A DNA stretch of 64,000 bases from Pantoea eucalypti (GCF_009646115.1 NZ_CP045720.1:3100001-3164000); one strand, 5' to 3'; counted from the first letter of the stretch, positions 25,894 through 36,840 are shown. Program-made: numbers and translations. Notes: generated from the sequence alone by a model not told the origin.

Positions 25894-27612
25894 ATGCGCC
25901 AACTTAATCGCCTTAATCAGTTTCAACGTCTGTGGCAGCAGAGTCTGGGCGCCTCTCAGCAGACCTGCGTGGCAGAGATGGCACGCCACTGCATCTGCAG
26001 CGAACGCCATCTGCGAACGTTGCTGTCACAGTGGCAGCACGCAGGCTGGCTTCACTGGCATGGCGAGCCAGGCCGTGGCAAGCAGGGGCAATTAACGTTT
26101 CTGCAAACGCCTGAACAATTACGACAGCAGTTGCTGCAACGCCAGCTTGATGCCGGAGAGGCGGCGGAGGCTTTGCAGTTGCTGGATCTGGCACCGGAAA
26201 GGCTAATCAATATGCTGCGGCCACTCATGGGTGGACAGTGGCAGAACGATACGCCGGTTCTGCGCATTCCCTACTATCGCCCGATGGAAAGCACTGAGCC
26301 GCGCCAGATTGCCGGACGGGCTGAACAGCATCTGGTGCGCCAGATCTACTCAGGACTGACCCGGTTTGAGCAGGATGAGCCGGTGGGCGATTTGGCACAC
26401 CACTGGCAACATGATGAGGCATCTTGTAGCTGGTTATTCTGGTTACGTCCTCAGCTAATGTGGCACAACGACGAGCCAGTGCAGGCCGCACAACTGGTGA
26501 CGCAATTCCGTCAGCTGTTGCACGATACGCGCGTGCGTGTATTGCTGGCTGATGTGATTAGCGTGGATGCCCTCCATCCGCTTGCGCTGCGGTTTATCCT
26601 GCGACGCCCTGACTTCTGGCTGCCTCATCGCCTTGCCCATCTGTTATGCCTGTTGCCTCATCCTGATGATGCTGTCATTGGCAGCGGCCCATGGAAACTG
26701 GCGCACTTTAGTCCTGAGCTGGTCAGGATTGAAAGTCATTCCCGCTGGCATCTGCAGCGGCCGCTGTTGCAAGCCGTGGAGTACTGGATTACGCCTCAGT
26801 TGTTTGATCCTGCTCTCGGCAGTAGCTGTCGTCATCCGGTGCAAATTGCCATAGGGGATGCCGATGAACTCAGGACGTTACAACCGGTGAGCAGCAGCAT
26901 CAGTCTCGGCTTCTGTTATCTGGTCTGCCGACCACGAGCCGGATTTACGCGCGATCAGGCACGTACGCTTTTTCAGCTAATTCAGCAAAGCGGCATCGTC
27001 AGCCGGTTGCCACTGGATGAAGGATTAATCACGCCCAGCAGCGAACTGTTACCTGGCTGGGATGTGCCGCGGATTAATCATGTCCCGGTCCCCTTGCCGG
27101 CGACACTGACGCTGCATTATCAGTTACCGGTTGAATTACACCAGATGTCACAGGCGCTGGTTGCCCTGTTAAAACGGCACGGTTGCAGCCTGAACGTGGT
27201 GTTTCACCCGGTAAAAAACTGGCACCGCATCGAGCAACTCGATGAAGCAGATATCGTGATGGGTGACAGGCTGATTGGTGATGCGCCGGTCTTTACATTG
27301 GCCAACTGGTTGCAGAGCGATCCGCTATGGCGGCCGCTGTGGGTCACACCAGAGGGCGAAGACGTCCAGGCGCAACTGCTGGCTATTCAGCAGATCGCGG
27401 ACAGCAACATTCGTATTCACACGCTTCACCAGCTTTATCATCAGCTGATGATGGAGGGCATTCTGCTGCCGCTGTTCAATTATCGCTACCAAATCCACGC
27501 ACCGCCTGGCGTTGAAGGCATTGAGCTCAACACGCTGGGCTGGTTCGATTTCAGTCGCGCCTGGATTCCACCGCCCATTGATCCGCCTTGCAGCTGTTCA
27601 GCAGCGGACTGA
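25894..27612 (+). CDS. ybaE: YbaE, SgrR-like transcriptional regulator
   Basis: 572-aa cytosolic protein with the SgrR layout. An N-terminal winged-helix domain (residues ~1-110; [20 protein letters not shown]) is joined to a domain resembling periplasmic peptide/solute-binding proteins (~135-560; [20 protein letters not shown]). There is no signal peptide, so the binding domain acts as a ligand sensor inside the cell. Its ligand and targets are unknown. The C-terminal CSCSAAD tail is unusual. Position between cof and queC matches E. coli ybaE. It is not SgrR itself: no sgrS-like RNA or SgrT is adjacent. Confidence 0.88.
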   Translation: MRQLNRLNQFQRLWQQSLGASQQTCVAEMARHCICSERHLRTLLSQWQHAGWLHWHGEPGRGKQGQLTFLQTPEQLRQQLLQRQLDAGEAAEALQLLDLAPERLINMLRPLMGGQWQNDTPVLRIPYYRPMESTEPRQIAGRAEQHLVRQIYSGLTRFEQDEPVGDLAHHWQHDEASCSWLFWLRPQLMWHNDEPVQAAQLVTQFRQLLHDTRVRVLLADVISVDALHPLALRFILRRPDFWLPHRLAHLLCLLPHPDDAVIGSGPWKLAHFSPELVRIESHSRWHLQRPLLQAVEYWITPQLFDPALGSSCRHPVQIAIGDADELRTLQPVSSSISLGFCYLVCRPRAGFTRDQARTLFQLIQQSGIVSRLPLDEGLITPSSELLPGWDVPRINHVPVPLPATLTLHYQLPVELHQMSQALVALLKRHGCSLNVVFHPVKNWHRIEQLDEADIVMGDRLIGDAPVFTLANWLQSDPLWRPLWVTPEGEDVQAQLLAIQQIADSNIRIHTLHQLYHQLMMEGILLPLFNYRYQIHAPPGVEGIELNTLGWFDFSRAWIPPPIDPPCSCSAAD

Positions 27613-27653
27613 GGCATTACCATAAGCGCAAAATTAATGACCAGGAAAACACC

Positions 27654-28349
27654 ATGAAACGCGCTGTTGTAGTTTTCAGCGGTGGACAAGACTCCACTAC
27701 CTGTCTGATTCAGGCCTTAGAGCAATATGATGAGGTTCACTGCGTCACGTTCGATTATGGACAACGCCACCGGGAAGAGATTGAGGTTGCCCGGGATCTG
27801 GCCATTAAACTGGGCGCGCGCGCGCATAAAGTACTGGATGTGACCATGCTGAACGAACTCGCCGTCAGCAGCCTGACACGGGATAACATTCCGGTGCCGG
27901 CTTACAATCCTGAGGCCAGTGGTTTACCCAGTACGTTCGTGCCGGGCCGCAATATTCTCTTTCTGACGCTGGCCTCGGTTTATGCCTACCAGGTTGAAGC
28001 GGAAGCGGTGATCACTGGCGTCTGTGAGACCGATTTCTCTGGCTATCCCGATTGCCGTGATGAGTTTGTTAAAGCGCTGAACAATGCGGTGTCGCTTGGC
28101 ATGGCGCGCGAGGTTCGTTTTGAGACGCCGCTGATGTGGCTCAACAAAGCGGAAACCTGGGCGCTGGCGGACTACTGGCAGCAGCTTTCGCTGGTACGTG
28201 AGCAGACGCTGACCTGCTATAACGGCGTGAAAGGTGACGGATGTGGTGAGTGTGCTGCCTGCAATTTAAGGGCTAATGGCTTGCAGGGGTATCTCAACGA
28301 TCGTGATAGGGTAATGGCCGCGATGAAAGCTAAGAGCGGCCTTAGTTAA
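27654..28349 (+). CDS. queC: QueC, 7-cyano-7-deazaguanine synthase
   Basis: Makes preQ0 from 7-carboxy-7-deazaguanine in the queuosine tRNA-modification pathway, using ATP and ammonia. Start ATG 27654 gives 231 aa, the E. coli length: [20 protein letters not shown], with the PP-loop SGGQDS at residues 9-14. The zinc site is the C-terminal cluster CYNG, then [10 protein letters not shown] (~190-205). [13 protein letters not shown] is conserved. It follows ybaE by 41 bp. No preQ1 riboswitch is visible upstream. Confidence 0.97.
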   Translation: MKRAVVVFSGGQDSTTCLIQALEQYDEVHCVTFDYGQRHREEIEVARDLAIKLGARAHKVLDVTMLNELAVSSLTRDNIPVPAYNPEASGLPSTFVPGRNILFLTLASVYAYQVEAEAVITGVCETDFSGYPDCRDEFVKALNNAVSLGMAREVRFETPLMWLNKAETWALADYWQQLSLVREQTLTCYNGVKGDGCGECAACNLRANGLQGYLNDRDRVMAAMKAKSGLS

Positions 28350-28362
28350 GGCACTCTGGCGT

Positions 28363-28391
28363 GGCGGCAGAGAATTTAGTTTGCCGCCTTT
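28363..28391 (+). terminator. Hairpin after queC
   Basis: GGCGGCA/TGCCGCC with a 12-nt loop followed by TTTA. A modest intrinsic terminator between convergent queC and fadM. Confidence 0.5.
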
Positions 28392-28398
28392 ACCCGGT

Positions 28399-28797
28399 TT
28401 ATGCCATCAGACGCATCAGTCGCTCGCGTAATTCTCCTTCCAGCGCAACCGCCTTCTGGGTCCGCAAATCAATACAGACAAACGTGAGTGCAGCATCCGC
28501 CACGACGGTTTCCTGACCTGCCAGCAAAACCCGCTGCGCAATAATGCCGCTTTTACCATTCAACTGCGTGATTGCACTGTCGATAGTGAGTACGTCGCCC
28601 AGCACGGCCGGGCGACGATAATTGATGTTGATGTTGACCACCACAAAAGCCAGTTTCTGTTCCTGCAACCAGTGGAATGCTTCAACCTCTTCCAGCCATT
28701 CCCAGCGAGCTTCCTCAAGAAACTCAAGATAGCGTGCATTGTTGACGTGCTGATAGACATCCAGATGATAGCCGCGCACTTTTATGGTGGTCTGCAT
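28399..28797 (-). CDS. fadM: FadM (YbaW), long-chain acyl-CoA thioesterase III
   Basis: Single hot-dog-domain thioesterase, 132 aa, acting on 3,5-tetradecadienoyl-CoA and other long acyl-CoAs during beta-oxidation. The catalytic Asp lies in YHLDVYQHVNNARYLEFLEE (about residues 10-30), the classic 4-hydroxybenzoyl-CoA thioesterase motif. I prefer ATG 28797 because AGGAG is 9 bases before it. An ATG two codons upstream has only a 3-base gap to that site. It is convergent with queC. Confidence 0.94.
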   Translation of the reverse strand: MQTTIKVRGYHLDVYQHVNNARYLEFLEEARWEWLEEVEAFHWLQEQKLAFVVVNININYRRPAVLGDVLTIDSAITQLNGKSGIIAQRVLLAGQETVVADAALTFVCIDLRTQKAVALEGELRERLMRLMA

Positions 28798-28897
28798 GGT
28801 CATGCTCTCCTGCTACTGTAAGTTAACTGGTTGGACCTGTTCACTTTAGCAGAGTCGCCTGCTCAGCGCGGCTTAAGCATCACAGATGTGTACTGCC

Positions 28898-29251
28898 TCA
28901 CAATTTCAGCCTGCCCGCATTCCGCTCTATCAACGCGTTGCCAATGCCCGGCACTTCGCTAAGTTGCTGAATTGCGCTAAAGGGCCCGTACTGTTCGCGA
29001 TAGCTCACAATCGCCTGGGCTTTTTTCAACCCTACGCCATTCATGACGGCAGTGAGCTGTTCCGCTGTCGCGTCATTGATACTGACCTGCTCCTGCTGTG
29101 GCTGTAATGGTGATGCCGGCTTTGACGCGGATAGTGCGCTCTGCGTGACAGCGTCGCTGGCAGATTCAGGGGCCGCAGAGACGCTGGTATGACAGAGTGC
29201 ACCACCCAGCGCGAGGGAAAGATAAAGGGCAACGAGTTTAGGTTTAGCCAT
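28898..29251 (-). CDS. ybaV: YbaV, helix-hairpin-helix (ComEA-like) protein
   Basis: 117-aa exported protein. Start ATG 29251 yields a signal peptide (MAKPKLVALYLSLALGGALC, cleavage near SVSA-AP). A Ser/Ala/Gln-rich spacer follows, then a C-terminal ComEA-type tandem helix-hairpin-helix, VSINDATAEQLTAVMNGVGL and LSEVPGIGNALIERNAGRL. These domains bind DNA without sequence specificity, and periplasmic ComEA proteins take part in DNA uptake. The role in enterobacteria is unproven. ppiD lies 140 bp upstream in the same direction. Confidence 0.92.
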   Translation of the reverse strand: MAKPKLVALYLSLALGGALCHTSVSAAPESASDAVTQSALSASKPASPLQPQQEQVSINDATAEQLTAVMNGVGLKKAQAIVSYREQYGPFSAIQQLSEVPGIGNALIERNAGRLKL

Positions 29252-29335
29252 GCTGTGTTTCTCCTTGTGTTTAAACAGCAGCGACAGCGTGTCACCGCTG
29301 CGCACAAGGCACAAAAGTGGAATTGCAGAAATGGA

Positions 29336-29357
29336 AAAGGCCGCGAATGCGGCCTTT
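29336..29357 (-). terminator. Terminator of ppiD
   Basis: AAAGGCCGC/GCGGCCTTT with a 4-nt loop, followed on the minus strand by TTTTCC. Moderate strength; located just after the ppiD stop codon and before ybaV. Confidence 0.7.
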
Positions 29358-29391
29358 GATTGTTACTGTTGTTGCACTGTTTCTGCGAGGC

Positions 29392-31260
29392 TTACTGCAT
29401 TTGTGCAGCAGCGCCGTACTTAATTTTGGCTTCTTTACGCAGGTTTTGCAGCAACGCTTCAAACGTCAGCTGTGCATTATTCTGCGTGACGCCTTTGACC
29501 ATTTCGTCAATCTGCGCCTGCGGCATGCTACCCGTTTTAACTTTATCAACCGCCACCAGTACCACGTTGCCCTGCATATCTTCGCTCACACCCCATGAAG
29601 GTTTATTTTCCGCGGGCTGAGGGAGATTAAAGGCCGCCTGTGCAACAGGATCCTGCGCGTTACGGTCAACAGTTTTGCTGGCGCTCAGGGTCAGACCCGC
29701 GGCAGTCAGCGCATCCTGCTTACCGGCTTTGAGATCGGTCAGGAGTTTATCCGCCTGGGCTTTCGCCTGCTGCGTCGCTTTATCATGCTTAAGCGTGTCC
29801 GTGATCTGCGCCTTAACCTGATCCAGCGGTTTTACCGCTTCTGGTTTGTGCTCACTGATACGCAGCACAAAGGCACGATCGCCATCAACAGTGATGATAT
29901 CGGAGTTGTTGCCCGGCGCGCCGTTTTGCCCCACAAGGCCACCATTAAAGATCGCCTGCTTCACCGCATCGAAGTTCAGTGCGTCTGGCAGCGTATCCTG
30001 GCTGAACCAGCCGGTCTCTTTCGCTTTCAGACCCGAAGCCTGCTCCGCACCCGCCAGTGACTCATTGTCATTGCTGGCTGCTTCGCTGACTTTCTGTTGC
30101 AGTTTGTAGAAGGCATCAACGCCCTTTTCCTGCTTCACTTTCGCGGCAATGGCGCTGCGAACGTCATTCAGCGGCTTAACCTGCTCTGGCTGAATATCGT
30201 CGAGACGAACGACCAGGAAACCCACTGAGGATTTGATCACGCCTGACATCTGGCCTTTCTGAGTCAGACCCGCATTTTTCAGCTCATCCGGCGTCGTTGA
30301 AGGTTCCAGCCAGCCCATATCACCGCCCTTACGCGCAGAAATAGGGTCGATTGATTTGGCTTTCGCCACATCCGCGAAGCTGGCGCCACCTTTCAGCTGG
30401 GCCAGTACCGCATTGGCATCGGCTTCAGTTTTAGTCTGAATCACGCTGTAACGCGTACGCTGCGGCTGTGTATAGTCTGCTTTATGCTGGTCGTACCAGG
30501 CCTGAATATCCGCCTCGCTGGCATCCTGTTGCATGCTGGCCGCATCCATCAGGATATAGCTGACACGGAACTGTTCCGGCGCCATAAAACTGGTTTTATG
30601 CTGCTGATAATACTGACTGATTTCATCGTCGGTGACGGCTTGCTTCGCCGCCAGCGCGTTGACGTCCAGCGTCGCCTGACGAATGTCACGCTGTTGTGAA
30701 ACCAGGTCCACCAGTTTACTGGCTTCGCCTTTGAGCGTGAAATCGGTGTTAGCAACGGCATTAATCAGCTGCTGATTAGAAAGTTGCTTACGCAATGCTT
30801 CAGCGTACTGGTCAGCACTGAAACCCATGTTGCCGATCAGAGCCAGATATTTCGCATTGTCGAATTTGCCGTTGGTCTGGAAAGCCTGCTGATTGAAGAT
30901 AGCCTGCTTAACCTGATCGTCACTGATGCTGAGGTGGAGATCTTTGATGTAGCTGTCAAGCAGCGCCTGATCGATTAACTGCGACAGCGCCTGCTGGCGG
31001 ATCTGCTGCATGTAGCCATCGTTGCTGGCCAACTGCGAGAACTGGTCGCCCAGCATCTGCTGCTGACGGCTGCGTTCGCTGTTGAACGCCTGCTCCAGCT
31101 GTCCACGGCTGATCTCCTGACCATTAACTTTGGCCGCATAATCGTTATTGCCGCCAATCAGATAGTTGCCAACGCCCGTCAGCACAAAGGAGACCATAAT
31201 CAGTCCCAGAATAATCTTGAGCACGACATTGTTCGACGCCGCGCGTAAATTGTCCATCAT
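29392..31260 (-). CDS. ppiD: PpiD, periplasmic folding chaperone at SecYEG
   Basis: 622-aa inner-membrane-anchored chaperone that receives newly translocated proteins. It has a short cytosolic N-terminus and one membrane helix (VVLKIILGLIMVSFVLTGVG, ~13-32). A SurA-like chaperone region follows, then a parvulin-like domain with RKGGDMGWLEPSTTPDELKN (~310-330), and a C-terminal region with AISEHKPEAVKPL-like repeats. The parvulin domain of PpiD is regarded as catalytically weak or inactive. It lies downstream of hupB and lon, as in E. coli, within the quality-control cluster. Confidence 0.97.
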   Translation of the reverse strand: MMDNLRAASNNVVLKIILGLIMVSFVLTGVGNYLIGGNNDYAAKVNGQEISRGQLEQAFNSERSRQQQMLGDQFSQLASNDGYMQQIRQQALSQLIDQALLDSYIKDLHLSISDDQVKQAIFNQQAFQTNGKFDNAKYLALIGNMGFSADQYAEALRKQLSNQQLINAVANTDFTLKGEASKLVDLVSQQRDIRQATLDVNALAAKQAVTDDEISQYYQQHKTSFMAPEQFRVSYILMDAASMQQDASEADIQAWYDQHKADYTQPQRTRYSVIQTKTEADANAVLAQLKGGASFADVAKAKSIDPISARKGGDMGWLEPSTTPDELKNAGLTQKGQMSGVIKSSVGFLVVRLDDIQPEQVKPLNDVRSAIAAKVKQEKGVDAFYKLQQKVSEAASNDNESLAGAEQASGLKAKETGWFSQDTLPDALNFDAVKQAIFNGGLVGQNGAPGNNSDIITVDGDRAFVLRISEHKPEAVKPLDQVKAQITDTLKHDKATQQAKAQADKLLTDLKAGKQDALTAAGLTLSASKTVDRNAQDPVAQAAFNLPQPAENKPSWGVSEDMQGNVVLVAVDKVKTGSMPQAQIDEMVKGVTQNNAQLTFEALLQNLRKEAKIKYGAAAQMQ

Positions 31261-31403
31261 GGTATGGCAACACTCCGCTGTAGTGTGAATGTAAAGCTCG
31301 GTCGCAATTCGCCACTCGCTGGCGACTTACGCAACTGCAGGCTTAGCTGGCAGTCTCAATCCGGTCCAGGTCCATCTTACGGCCCGATTCTCACCGGTTA
31401 AAA

Positions 31404-31433
31404 CAAAAAAAAGGCACATCAGATTGATGTGCC
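31404..31433 (-). terminator. Terminator of hupB
   Basis: GGCACATCA/TGATGTGCC with a 3-nt loop (31413-31433), followed on the minus strand by an unbroken run of T residues. A strong intrinsic terminator 76 bp after hupB. Confidence 0.9.
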
Positions 31434-31509
31434 CGTATGTTACATGAGAACGGGTTAATCGTCCTCTAATCCACTGAAGAAAATGCGTCAATGAATCTAT
31501 TCGTTGTTA

Positions 31510-31782
31510 TTAATTGACAGCGTCTTTCAATGCTTTACCAGCACGGAAACCGGGAACTTTACCGGCCGGAATGGTGATCTCTTTACCGGTTTGCGGATTA
31601 CGACCGGTACGTGCAGCGCGGTCACGCACAGAGAATGTGCCGAAACCCACCAGAGCCACTTCATCACCCTCTTTCAGCGCATCTGAAACTGAGCCCATAA
31701 ATGCATCTAAAACACGTCCTGCAGCAGCTTTAGAAATATCAGCATCGGCAGCAATTTTGTCGATCAATTGTGACTTATTCAC
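31510..31782 (-). CDS. hupB: HU-beta, nucleoid-associated protein
   Basis: 90-aa HU subunit that bends and compacts DNA as a dimer, usually with HU-alpha. I assign the GTG at 31782 as start. GAGGGG lies 9 bases before it and the product [20 protein letters not shown] aligns with E. coli HupB from residue 2. An ATG three codons upstream directly abuts the ribosome-binding site and is unlikely. The DNA-binding arm [20 protein letters not shown] (about 54-74) is intact. It sits between lon and ppiD as in E. coli. Confidence 0.97.
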   Translation of the reverse strand: MNKSQLIDKIAADADISKAAAGRVLDAFMGSVSDALKEGDEVALVGFGTFSVRDRAARTGRNPQTGKEITIPAGKVPGFRAGKALKDAVN

Positions 31783-31928
31783 TCTATTCATCCCCTCTTT
31801 TATTATTTCACATCGCACCCTGCATCCAGCCAGGTCCGAGCGCGCAGCAAGTTATATCAAGCCAGTGACGCCGAAACAACGTAATTTCTCTGAGAACGTC
31901 GCGTCGGCAGCCACCTAAATTAGCGGCA

Positions 31929-31966
31929 CAAAAAAAAGCTGGCAAGCGCCAATTGCCTTGCCAGCT
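31929..31966 (-). terminator. Terminator of lon
   Basis: AGCTGGCAAG/CTTGCCAGCT, 10-bp perfect stem (31937-31966) with a 10-nt loop. On the minus strand eight T residues follow. It separates lon from hupB. Confidence 0.9.
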
Positions 31967-31996
31967 CCGCTTTTTAACGGTTTATGCCGTTAATCA

Positions 31997-34351
31997 CTAT
32001 TTTGCTGTCGCGACCTGCATGCCGTATGGCGCATTTTCCAGTGCCAGATTCAGCACCTCTTCAATGCGTTTCACCGGATGAATCTCCAGATCGGCAATCA
32101 CGTTCTGTGGAATTTCTTCCAGATCACGCTTGTTGTCGTCCGGGATCAGCACAGTTTTAATACCGCCACGGTGTGCTGCCAGCAGTTTTTCTTTCAGCCC
32201 ACCAATCGGCAGTACCTGACCACGAAGGGTAATTTCACCGGTCATGGCGACATCTGCACGAACCGGGTTACCGGTCAGACAGGAAACCAGCGCAGTACAC
32301 ATGGCGATACCGGCACTTGGACCATCTTTCGGTGTGGCGCCTTCTGGCACGTGAACGTGAATATCACGTTTTTCGTAGAAGTCACCATTGATGCCAAGCT
32401 TCTCGGCACGGGCACGCACTACGGTCAGTGCAGCCTGAATCGACTCCTGCATCACTTCACCCAGAGAACCGGTGTAAGTCAGTTTGCCTTTACCCGGCAC
32501 GCAGGCGGTTTCAATGGTCAGCAGATCGCCACCCACTTCCGTCCAGGCCAGGCCAGTAACCTGACCGACACGGTTTTCACTGTCAGCACGGCCATAGTCA
32601 AAGCGCTGTACGCCCAGGAAGTCCTTGAGGTTTTCGCCATTGATGGTGATGTGCTTCTTAGTCTTGTCCATCAGCAGTGATTTCACCGCTTTACGACACA
32701 ACTTCGACAGCTCACGCTCAAGGCTACGCACACCGGCTTCACGGGTGTAGTAACGGATAATGCCGACAATCGCGCTGTCTTCAACCGTAATTTCGCTGGC
32801 TTTCAGGGCGTTACGTTCAATCTGCTTAGTCAGCAGATGCTGCTTAGCGATATTCAGCTTTTCATCTTCGGTGTAACCCGACAGACGAATCACTTCCATA
32901 CGATCCAGCAGCGGTGCCGGAATGTTCATTGAGTTCGACGTTGCCACAAACATCACATCAGAGAGGTCATAGTCGACTTCCAGATAGTGGTCGTTGAACG
33001 CAATGTTCTGCTCAGGATCAAGCACTTCCAGCAGGGCAGACGCAGGATCGCCACGCATGTCAGAAGACATTTTGTCGATCTCATCCAGCAGGAACAGCGG
33101 GTTTTTAACCCCCACTTTCGCCATTTTCTGGATTAATTTACCCGGCATAGAGCCGATGTAAGTACGGCGGTGACCACGGATTTCTGCTTCATCACGCACG
33201 CCACCCAGCGCCATACGCACATATTTACGTCCGGTCGCTTTCGCGATCGACTGACCCAGAGAAGTTTTACCTACCCCTGGCGGTCCGACGAGGCAGAGAA
33301 TCGGCCCTTTGATTTTGCTGACGCGACTTTGAACCGCAAGATACTCAAGAATACGATCCTTCACGCGCTCCAGGCCGTAATGGTCGGTATCCAGCGTCTC
33401 CTGCGCTTTACGCAGATCTTTCTTCACTTTGCTGCGCGCGTTCCACGGAACCTGAACCATCCAGTCGATGTAGCCGCGAACCACGGTGGCTTCAGCGGAC
33501 ATCGGGGACATCATTTTCAGCTTCTGCAGTTCGGCTTCCGCTTTCTCGCGCGCTTCTTCCGGCATTTTGGCCGCGTCGATTTTGCGTTTTAACGCTTCGT
33601 ACTCATCAGGCGCGTCATCCATCTCGCCCAGCTCTTTCTGAATCGCCTTCATCTGCTCATTCAGATAGTACTCGCGCTGGCTCTTCTCCATCTGCTTCTT
33701 AACACGGTTGCGAATACGCTTCTCAACCTGCAGCAGATCGATTTCAGATTCCATCATCGCCATCAGATATTCCAGACGCTCGTTGACGTCGGACATCTCC
33801 AGCACAGACTGTTTGTCTGCCAGTTTCAGTGGCATATGTGCTGCGACGGTGTCGGCAAGGCGGGCCGCATCGTCAATATTGTTCAGCGAGGTTAAAACCT
33901 CTGGTGGGATCTTTTTATTGAGTTTGATGTAGCCTTCAAACTGATTGATCGCCGTGCGCACCAGCACTTCCTGCTCGCGCTCTTCGATCTCAGGCGAAAC
34001 CAGATATTCAGCTTGTGCCACAAAATGGTCACCGTTATCGGCCAGCGTCGTAATGTGGGCGCGCTGTAAACCTTCGACCAGAACTTTGACGGTGCCGTCC
34101 GGCAGTTTCAGCATTTGCAATACTGAGGCTACGGTCCCTACTGAAAAGAGATCGTTAATGCCAGGTTCATCCGTTGAAGCCTCTTTCTGTGCGACCAGCA
34201 TGATTTTTTTATCATGATCCATTGCGGCTTCAAGGCACCGAATTGATTTTTCCCGGCCAACAAACAACGGAATTACCATGTGCGGATAAACCACCACGTC
34301 GCGCAGCGGCAACACGGGGATTTCAATGCGTTCAGAACGCTCAGGATTCAT
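31997..34351 (-). CDS. lon: Lon ATP-dependent protease
   Basis: 784-aa homohexameric AAA+ serine protease that degrades misfolded proteins and regulators such as SulA and RcsA. Its length equals E. coli Lon. The N-domain begins [20 protein letters not shown]. Walker A is GPPGVGKTS (~356-364), Walker B FLLDEIDK (~420). The protease Ser is in [11 protein letters not shown] (Ser679 by alignment) and the Lys in [11 protein letters not shown] (Lys722). A sigma-32-type promoter precedes it. Clear orthologue. Confidence 0.98.
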   Translation of the reverse strand: MNPERSERIEIPVLPLRDVVVYPHMVIPLFVGREKSIRCLEAAMDHDKKIMLVAQKEASTDEPGINDLFSVGTVASVLQMLKLPDGTVKVLVEGLQRAHITTLADNGDHFVAQAEYLVSPEIEEREQEVLVRTAINQFEGYIKLNKKIPPEVLTSLNNIDDAARLADTVAAHMPLKLADKQSVLEMSDVNERLEYLMAMMESEIDLLQVEKRIRNRVKKQMEKSQREYYLNEQMKAIQKELGEMDDAPDEYEALKRKIDAAKMPEEAREKAEAELQKLKMMSPMSAEATVVRGYIDWMVQVPWNARSKVKKDLRKAQETLDTDHYGLERVKDRILEYLAVQSRVSKIKGPILCLVGPPGVGKTSLGQSIAKATGRKYVRMALGGVRDEAEIRGHRRTYIGSMPGKLIQKMAKVGVKNPLFLLDEIDKMSSDMRGDPASALLEVLDPEQNIAFNDHYLEVDYDLSDVMFVATSNSMNIPAPLLDRMEVIRLSGYTEDEKLNIAKQHLLTKQIERNALKASEITVEDSAIVGIIRYYTREAGVRSLERELSKLCRKAVKSLLMDKTKKHITINGENLKDFLGVQRFDYGRADSENRVGQVTGLAWTEVGGDLLTIETACVPGKGKLTYTGSLGEVMQESIQAALTVVRARAEKLGINGDFYEKRDIHVHVPEGATPKDGPSAGIAMCTALVSCLTGNPVRADVAMTGEITLRGQVLPIGGLKEKLLAAHRGGIKTVLIPDDNKRDLEEIPQNVIADLEIHPVKRIEEVLNLALENAPYGMQVATAK

Positions 34352-34434
34352 AGAGCTCTCTCTTTGTTTAATGTCCGCCAGGTGATGGGAACCGCATCAG
34401 GCAGGTATGCAGTTAAACCCACAGGTATCTGAGT

Positions 34435-34463
34435 ATATGGGGATGCTTATCCGACATTCAACG
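34435..34463 (-). promoter_or_regulatory. Sigma-32 promoter of lon
   Basis: On the minus strand CGTTGAA (34457-34463) and CCCCATAT (34435-34442) are 14 bp apart. This is a heat-shock promoter of the same form as the E. coli lon promoter. It lies about 85 bp before the lon start codon. Confidence 0.85.
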
Positions 34464-34482
34464 TCACAGAGGCGAGAAAAGC

Positions 34483-34507
34483 AAAAGGGGAAACATTTTC
34501 CCCTTTT
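34483..34507 (-). terminator. Terminator of clpX
   Basis: AAAAGGGGAAA/TTTCCCCTTTT with a CAT loop, 30 bp after the clpX stop. The A-tail and T-tail pair into the stem, giving a symmetric terminator. Confidence 0.85.
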
Positions 34508-34537
34508 TTATTATGACAACATGGACGATCTGTTTAA

Positions 34538-35809
34538 TTATTCGCCAGACGCCTGCGCTTCATGCTTACCATAGATCAACATGGGCTCAGACTGACCTTC
34601 AATAACTGATTCATCAATCACTACTTTTTCCACGTCGTCCATGGAAGGCAGATCATACATCGTTTCCAGCAATGCGCCTTCTACGATGGAACGCAGACCA
34701 CGTGCACCGGTTTTACGTGACATCGCTTTCTTCGCAATGGCAGTTAACGCCTCGTCACGGAACTCCAGCTCAACGCCTTCCAGGTTAAACAGCGCCTGGT
34801 ACTGTTTCGTCAGGGCGTTTTTAGGTTCACGCAGAATCTGAATCAGTGCTTCTTCGCTCAGTTCGCTCAGAGTGGCAACCACTGGCAGACGACCGATGAA
34901 CTCAGGAATCAGACCAAATTTGATCAAATCCTCAGGTTCACACTGTGAAAGCAATTCGCCTTCGCTGGCTTTCTGCGACTTCCCTTTCACGGTGGCGCCG
35001 AAACCGATACCGGATCCGGTTTCAACACGCTGGGAAATCACTTTGTCCAGGCCGGCAAATGCGCCGCCGCAGATAAACAGAATTTTCGAGGTATCAACCT
35101 GCAAAAACTCCTGCTGCGGATGCTTACGTCCACCCTGCGGTGGAACGGCAGCGACGGTGCCTTCAATCAGCTTAAGCAGAGCCTGCTGTACGCCTTCACC
35201 TGACACGTCACGGGTAATCGACGGGTTATCTGACTTGCGTGAGATTTTGTCGATTTCATCGATATAAACGATGCCGCGCTGTGCTTTCTGAACGTCGTAA
35301 TCACACTTCTGCAGCAGTTTCTGGATGATGTTTTCAACGTCTTCACCCACATAACCGGCTTCAGTCAGCGTAGTGGCGTCAGCCATGGTGAACGGCACAT
35401 CCAGCAGGCGTGCAAGGGTTTCTGCCAGCAGCGTTTTACCACTACCGGTGGGACCAATCAGCAGAATGTTACTTTTGCCCAGTTCGATGCCATTGCTGGT
35501 ATCGCCGTTGCGCAAACGCTTGTAGTGGTTGTAAACGGCAACCGCCAGCACTTTCTTCGCTCTTTCCTGGCCGATGACATAATCATCAAGGTGATGGCGA
35601 ATTTCATGTGGGGTTGGCAACGCACTACGTTCACGATGCGGCGCAACTTCTTTAATCTCTTCGCGAATGATGTCGTTGCACAGGTCAACACATTCATCGC
35701 AGATATACACTGACGGCCCGGCAATCAGCTTTCGCACTTCATGCTGGCTTTTGCCGCAAAAAGAGCAGTACAGCAACTTTCCTGAACCGTCTTTGCGCTT
35801 ATCTGTCAT
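34538..35809 (-). CDS. clpX: ClpX, AAA+ unfoldase of ClpXP
   Basis: 423-aa ATPase that recognises tagged substrates such as SsrA-tagged proteins and feeds them to ClpP. The N-terminal zinc-binding domain has CSFCGKS and CDECVDLC (residues ~15-41). The AAA+ domain has Walker A GPTGSGKT (~119-126), Walker [10 protein letters not shown] (~182), and the pore loop GYVGED (GYVG, ~152-155). The IGF-type ClpP-docking loop lies in [11 protein letters not shown]. It lies 134 bp downstream of clpP in the same direction. Confidence 0.98.
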   Translation of the reverse strand: MTDKRKDGSGKLLYCSFCGKSQHEVRKLIAGPSVYICDECVDLCNDIIREEIKEVAPHRERSALPTPHEIRHHLDDYVIGQERAKKVLAVAVYNHYKRLRNGDTSNGIELGKSNILLIGPTGSGKTLLAETLARLLDVPFTMADATTLTEAGYVGEDVENIIQKLLQKCDYDVQKAQRGIVYIDEIDKISRKSDNPSITRDVSGEGVQQALLKLIEGTVAAVPPQGGRKHPQQEFLQVDTSKILFICGGAFAGLDKVISQRVETGSGIGFGATVKGKSQKASEGELLSQCEPEDLIKFGLIPEFIGRLPVVATLSELSEEALIQILREPKNALTKQYQALFNLEGVELEFRDEALTAIAKKAMSRKTGARGLRSIVEGALLETMYDLPSMDDVEKVVIDESVIEGQSEPMLIYGKHEAQASGE

Positions 35810-35943
35810 CAGTTAACCTCTTCTAGTTCTCAGGCCATACACGCGTACGGCTCAGGCCGTGCAGAGACGGCCGAAATTCATTCAACCCATAATAGTACCG
35901 TTACCCTGTTAACTATAGACCAGGGACAACGGTAAGTCGGGTC

Positions 35944-36567
35944 TTATTGGCGATGCGTCAGAATTGAATCGACTAATCCATACTCTACCGCTTCACTTGC
36001 AGAGAGGAAACGATCACGCTCGGTATCGCGCTCAATTTCTTCCAGCGTTTTACCGGTATGCTCAGCCATCAGCTCATTCATACGCTGCTTAACTTTCAGG
36101 ATCTCGCGCGCATGGATCTCAATATCTGACGCCTGGCCCTGATAGCCGCCCAGCGGCTGGTGGATCATTACACGTGAGTTTGGCAGACAGAAACGTTTAC
36201 CTTTGGTACCCGCCGTCAGCAGGAACGCACCCATTGAACAGGCCTGTCCCATACAGATGGTGCTGACATCCGGTTTAATAAATTTCATGGTGTCGTAGAT
36301 CGACATACCGGCCGTGATCACACCGCCAGGTGAGTTGATGTACAGATAGATATCTTTTTCCGGATTTTCAGCTTCCAGAAACAGCATCTGCGCCACGATC
36401 AGATTTGCCATGTGGTCTTCAACCTGGCCGGTCAGAAAAATGACACGCTCTTTCAGCAGACGGGAGTAGATGTCGTATGAACGCTCACCACGCGAAGTTT
36501 GTTCAACCACCATTGGCACCAGCGCATTGTGCGGTGCAGTATATTCACGATCGCCACTGTATGACAT
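35944..36567 (-). CDS. clpP: ClpP, ATP-dependent protease proteolytic subunit
   Basis: Tetradecameric serine protease working with ClpX and ClpA. Start at 36567 ([20 protein letters not shown]) gives 207 aa, as in E. coli; eleven upstream codons in frame are not conserved. The catalytic triad is Ser111 in [11 protein letters not shown], His136 in [10 protein letters not shown] and Asp185 by alignment. Residue 110, directly before the nucleophile, is Cys where E. coli has Ala. The N-terminal propeptide is expected to be autocleaved. A sigma-32-type promoter lies upstream. Confidence 0.98.
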   Translation of the reverse strand: MSYSGDREYTAPHNALVPMVVEQTSRGERSYDIYSRLLKERVIFLTGQVEDHMANLIVAQMLFLEAENPEKDIYLYINSPGGVITAGMSIYDTMKFIKPDVSTICMGQACSMGAFLLTAGTKGKRFCLPNSRVMIHQPLGGYQGQASDIEIHAREILKVKQRMNELMAEHTGKTLEEIERDTERDRFLSASEAVEYGLVDSILTHRQ

Positions 36568-36710
36568 TACCGTCTCCTGGATAAATTTCATTGGCAACAT
36601 TCTGTACCGATTCTACGTAAGACGCGCGGGAAACTCCACGTCGCACCTTTTCCGACACCTTCAGGACGGTTAATCAGCCAGCCTCACTCTCATTTCTGCA
36701 TACTCCCACT

Positions 36711-36739
36711 ATCTGGGGATGCTGCACGCATGTTTCAAG
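36711..36739 (-). promoter_or_regulatory. Sigma-32 promoter of clpPX
   Basis: CTTGAAA (36733-36739) and CCCCAGAT (36711-36718) on the minus strand are separated by 14 bp, a near-consensus heat-shock promoter about 145 bp before clpP. The remaining part of the 335-bp clpP-tig gap holds only the tig terminator. Confidence 0.85.
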
Positions 36740-36840
36740 CATAACAATCTTTTCCCTGTTCGCTAACCCGGAAAAAGCGATGCGTGAATAATTTGCCGAT
36801 TAATTAAACAAATAGCAGCGAAGAGTGCCGTTCTGTACGC

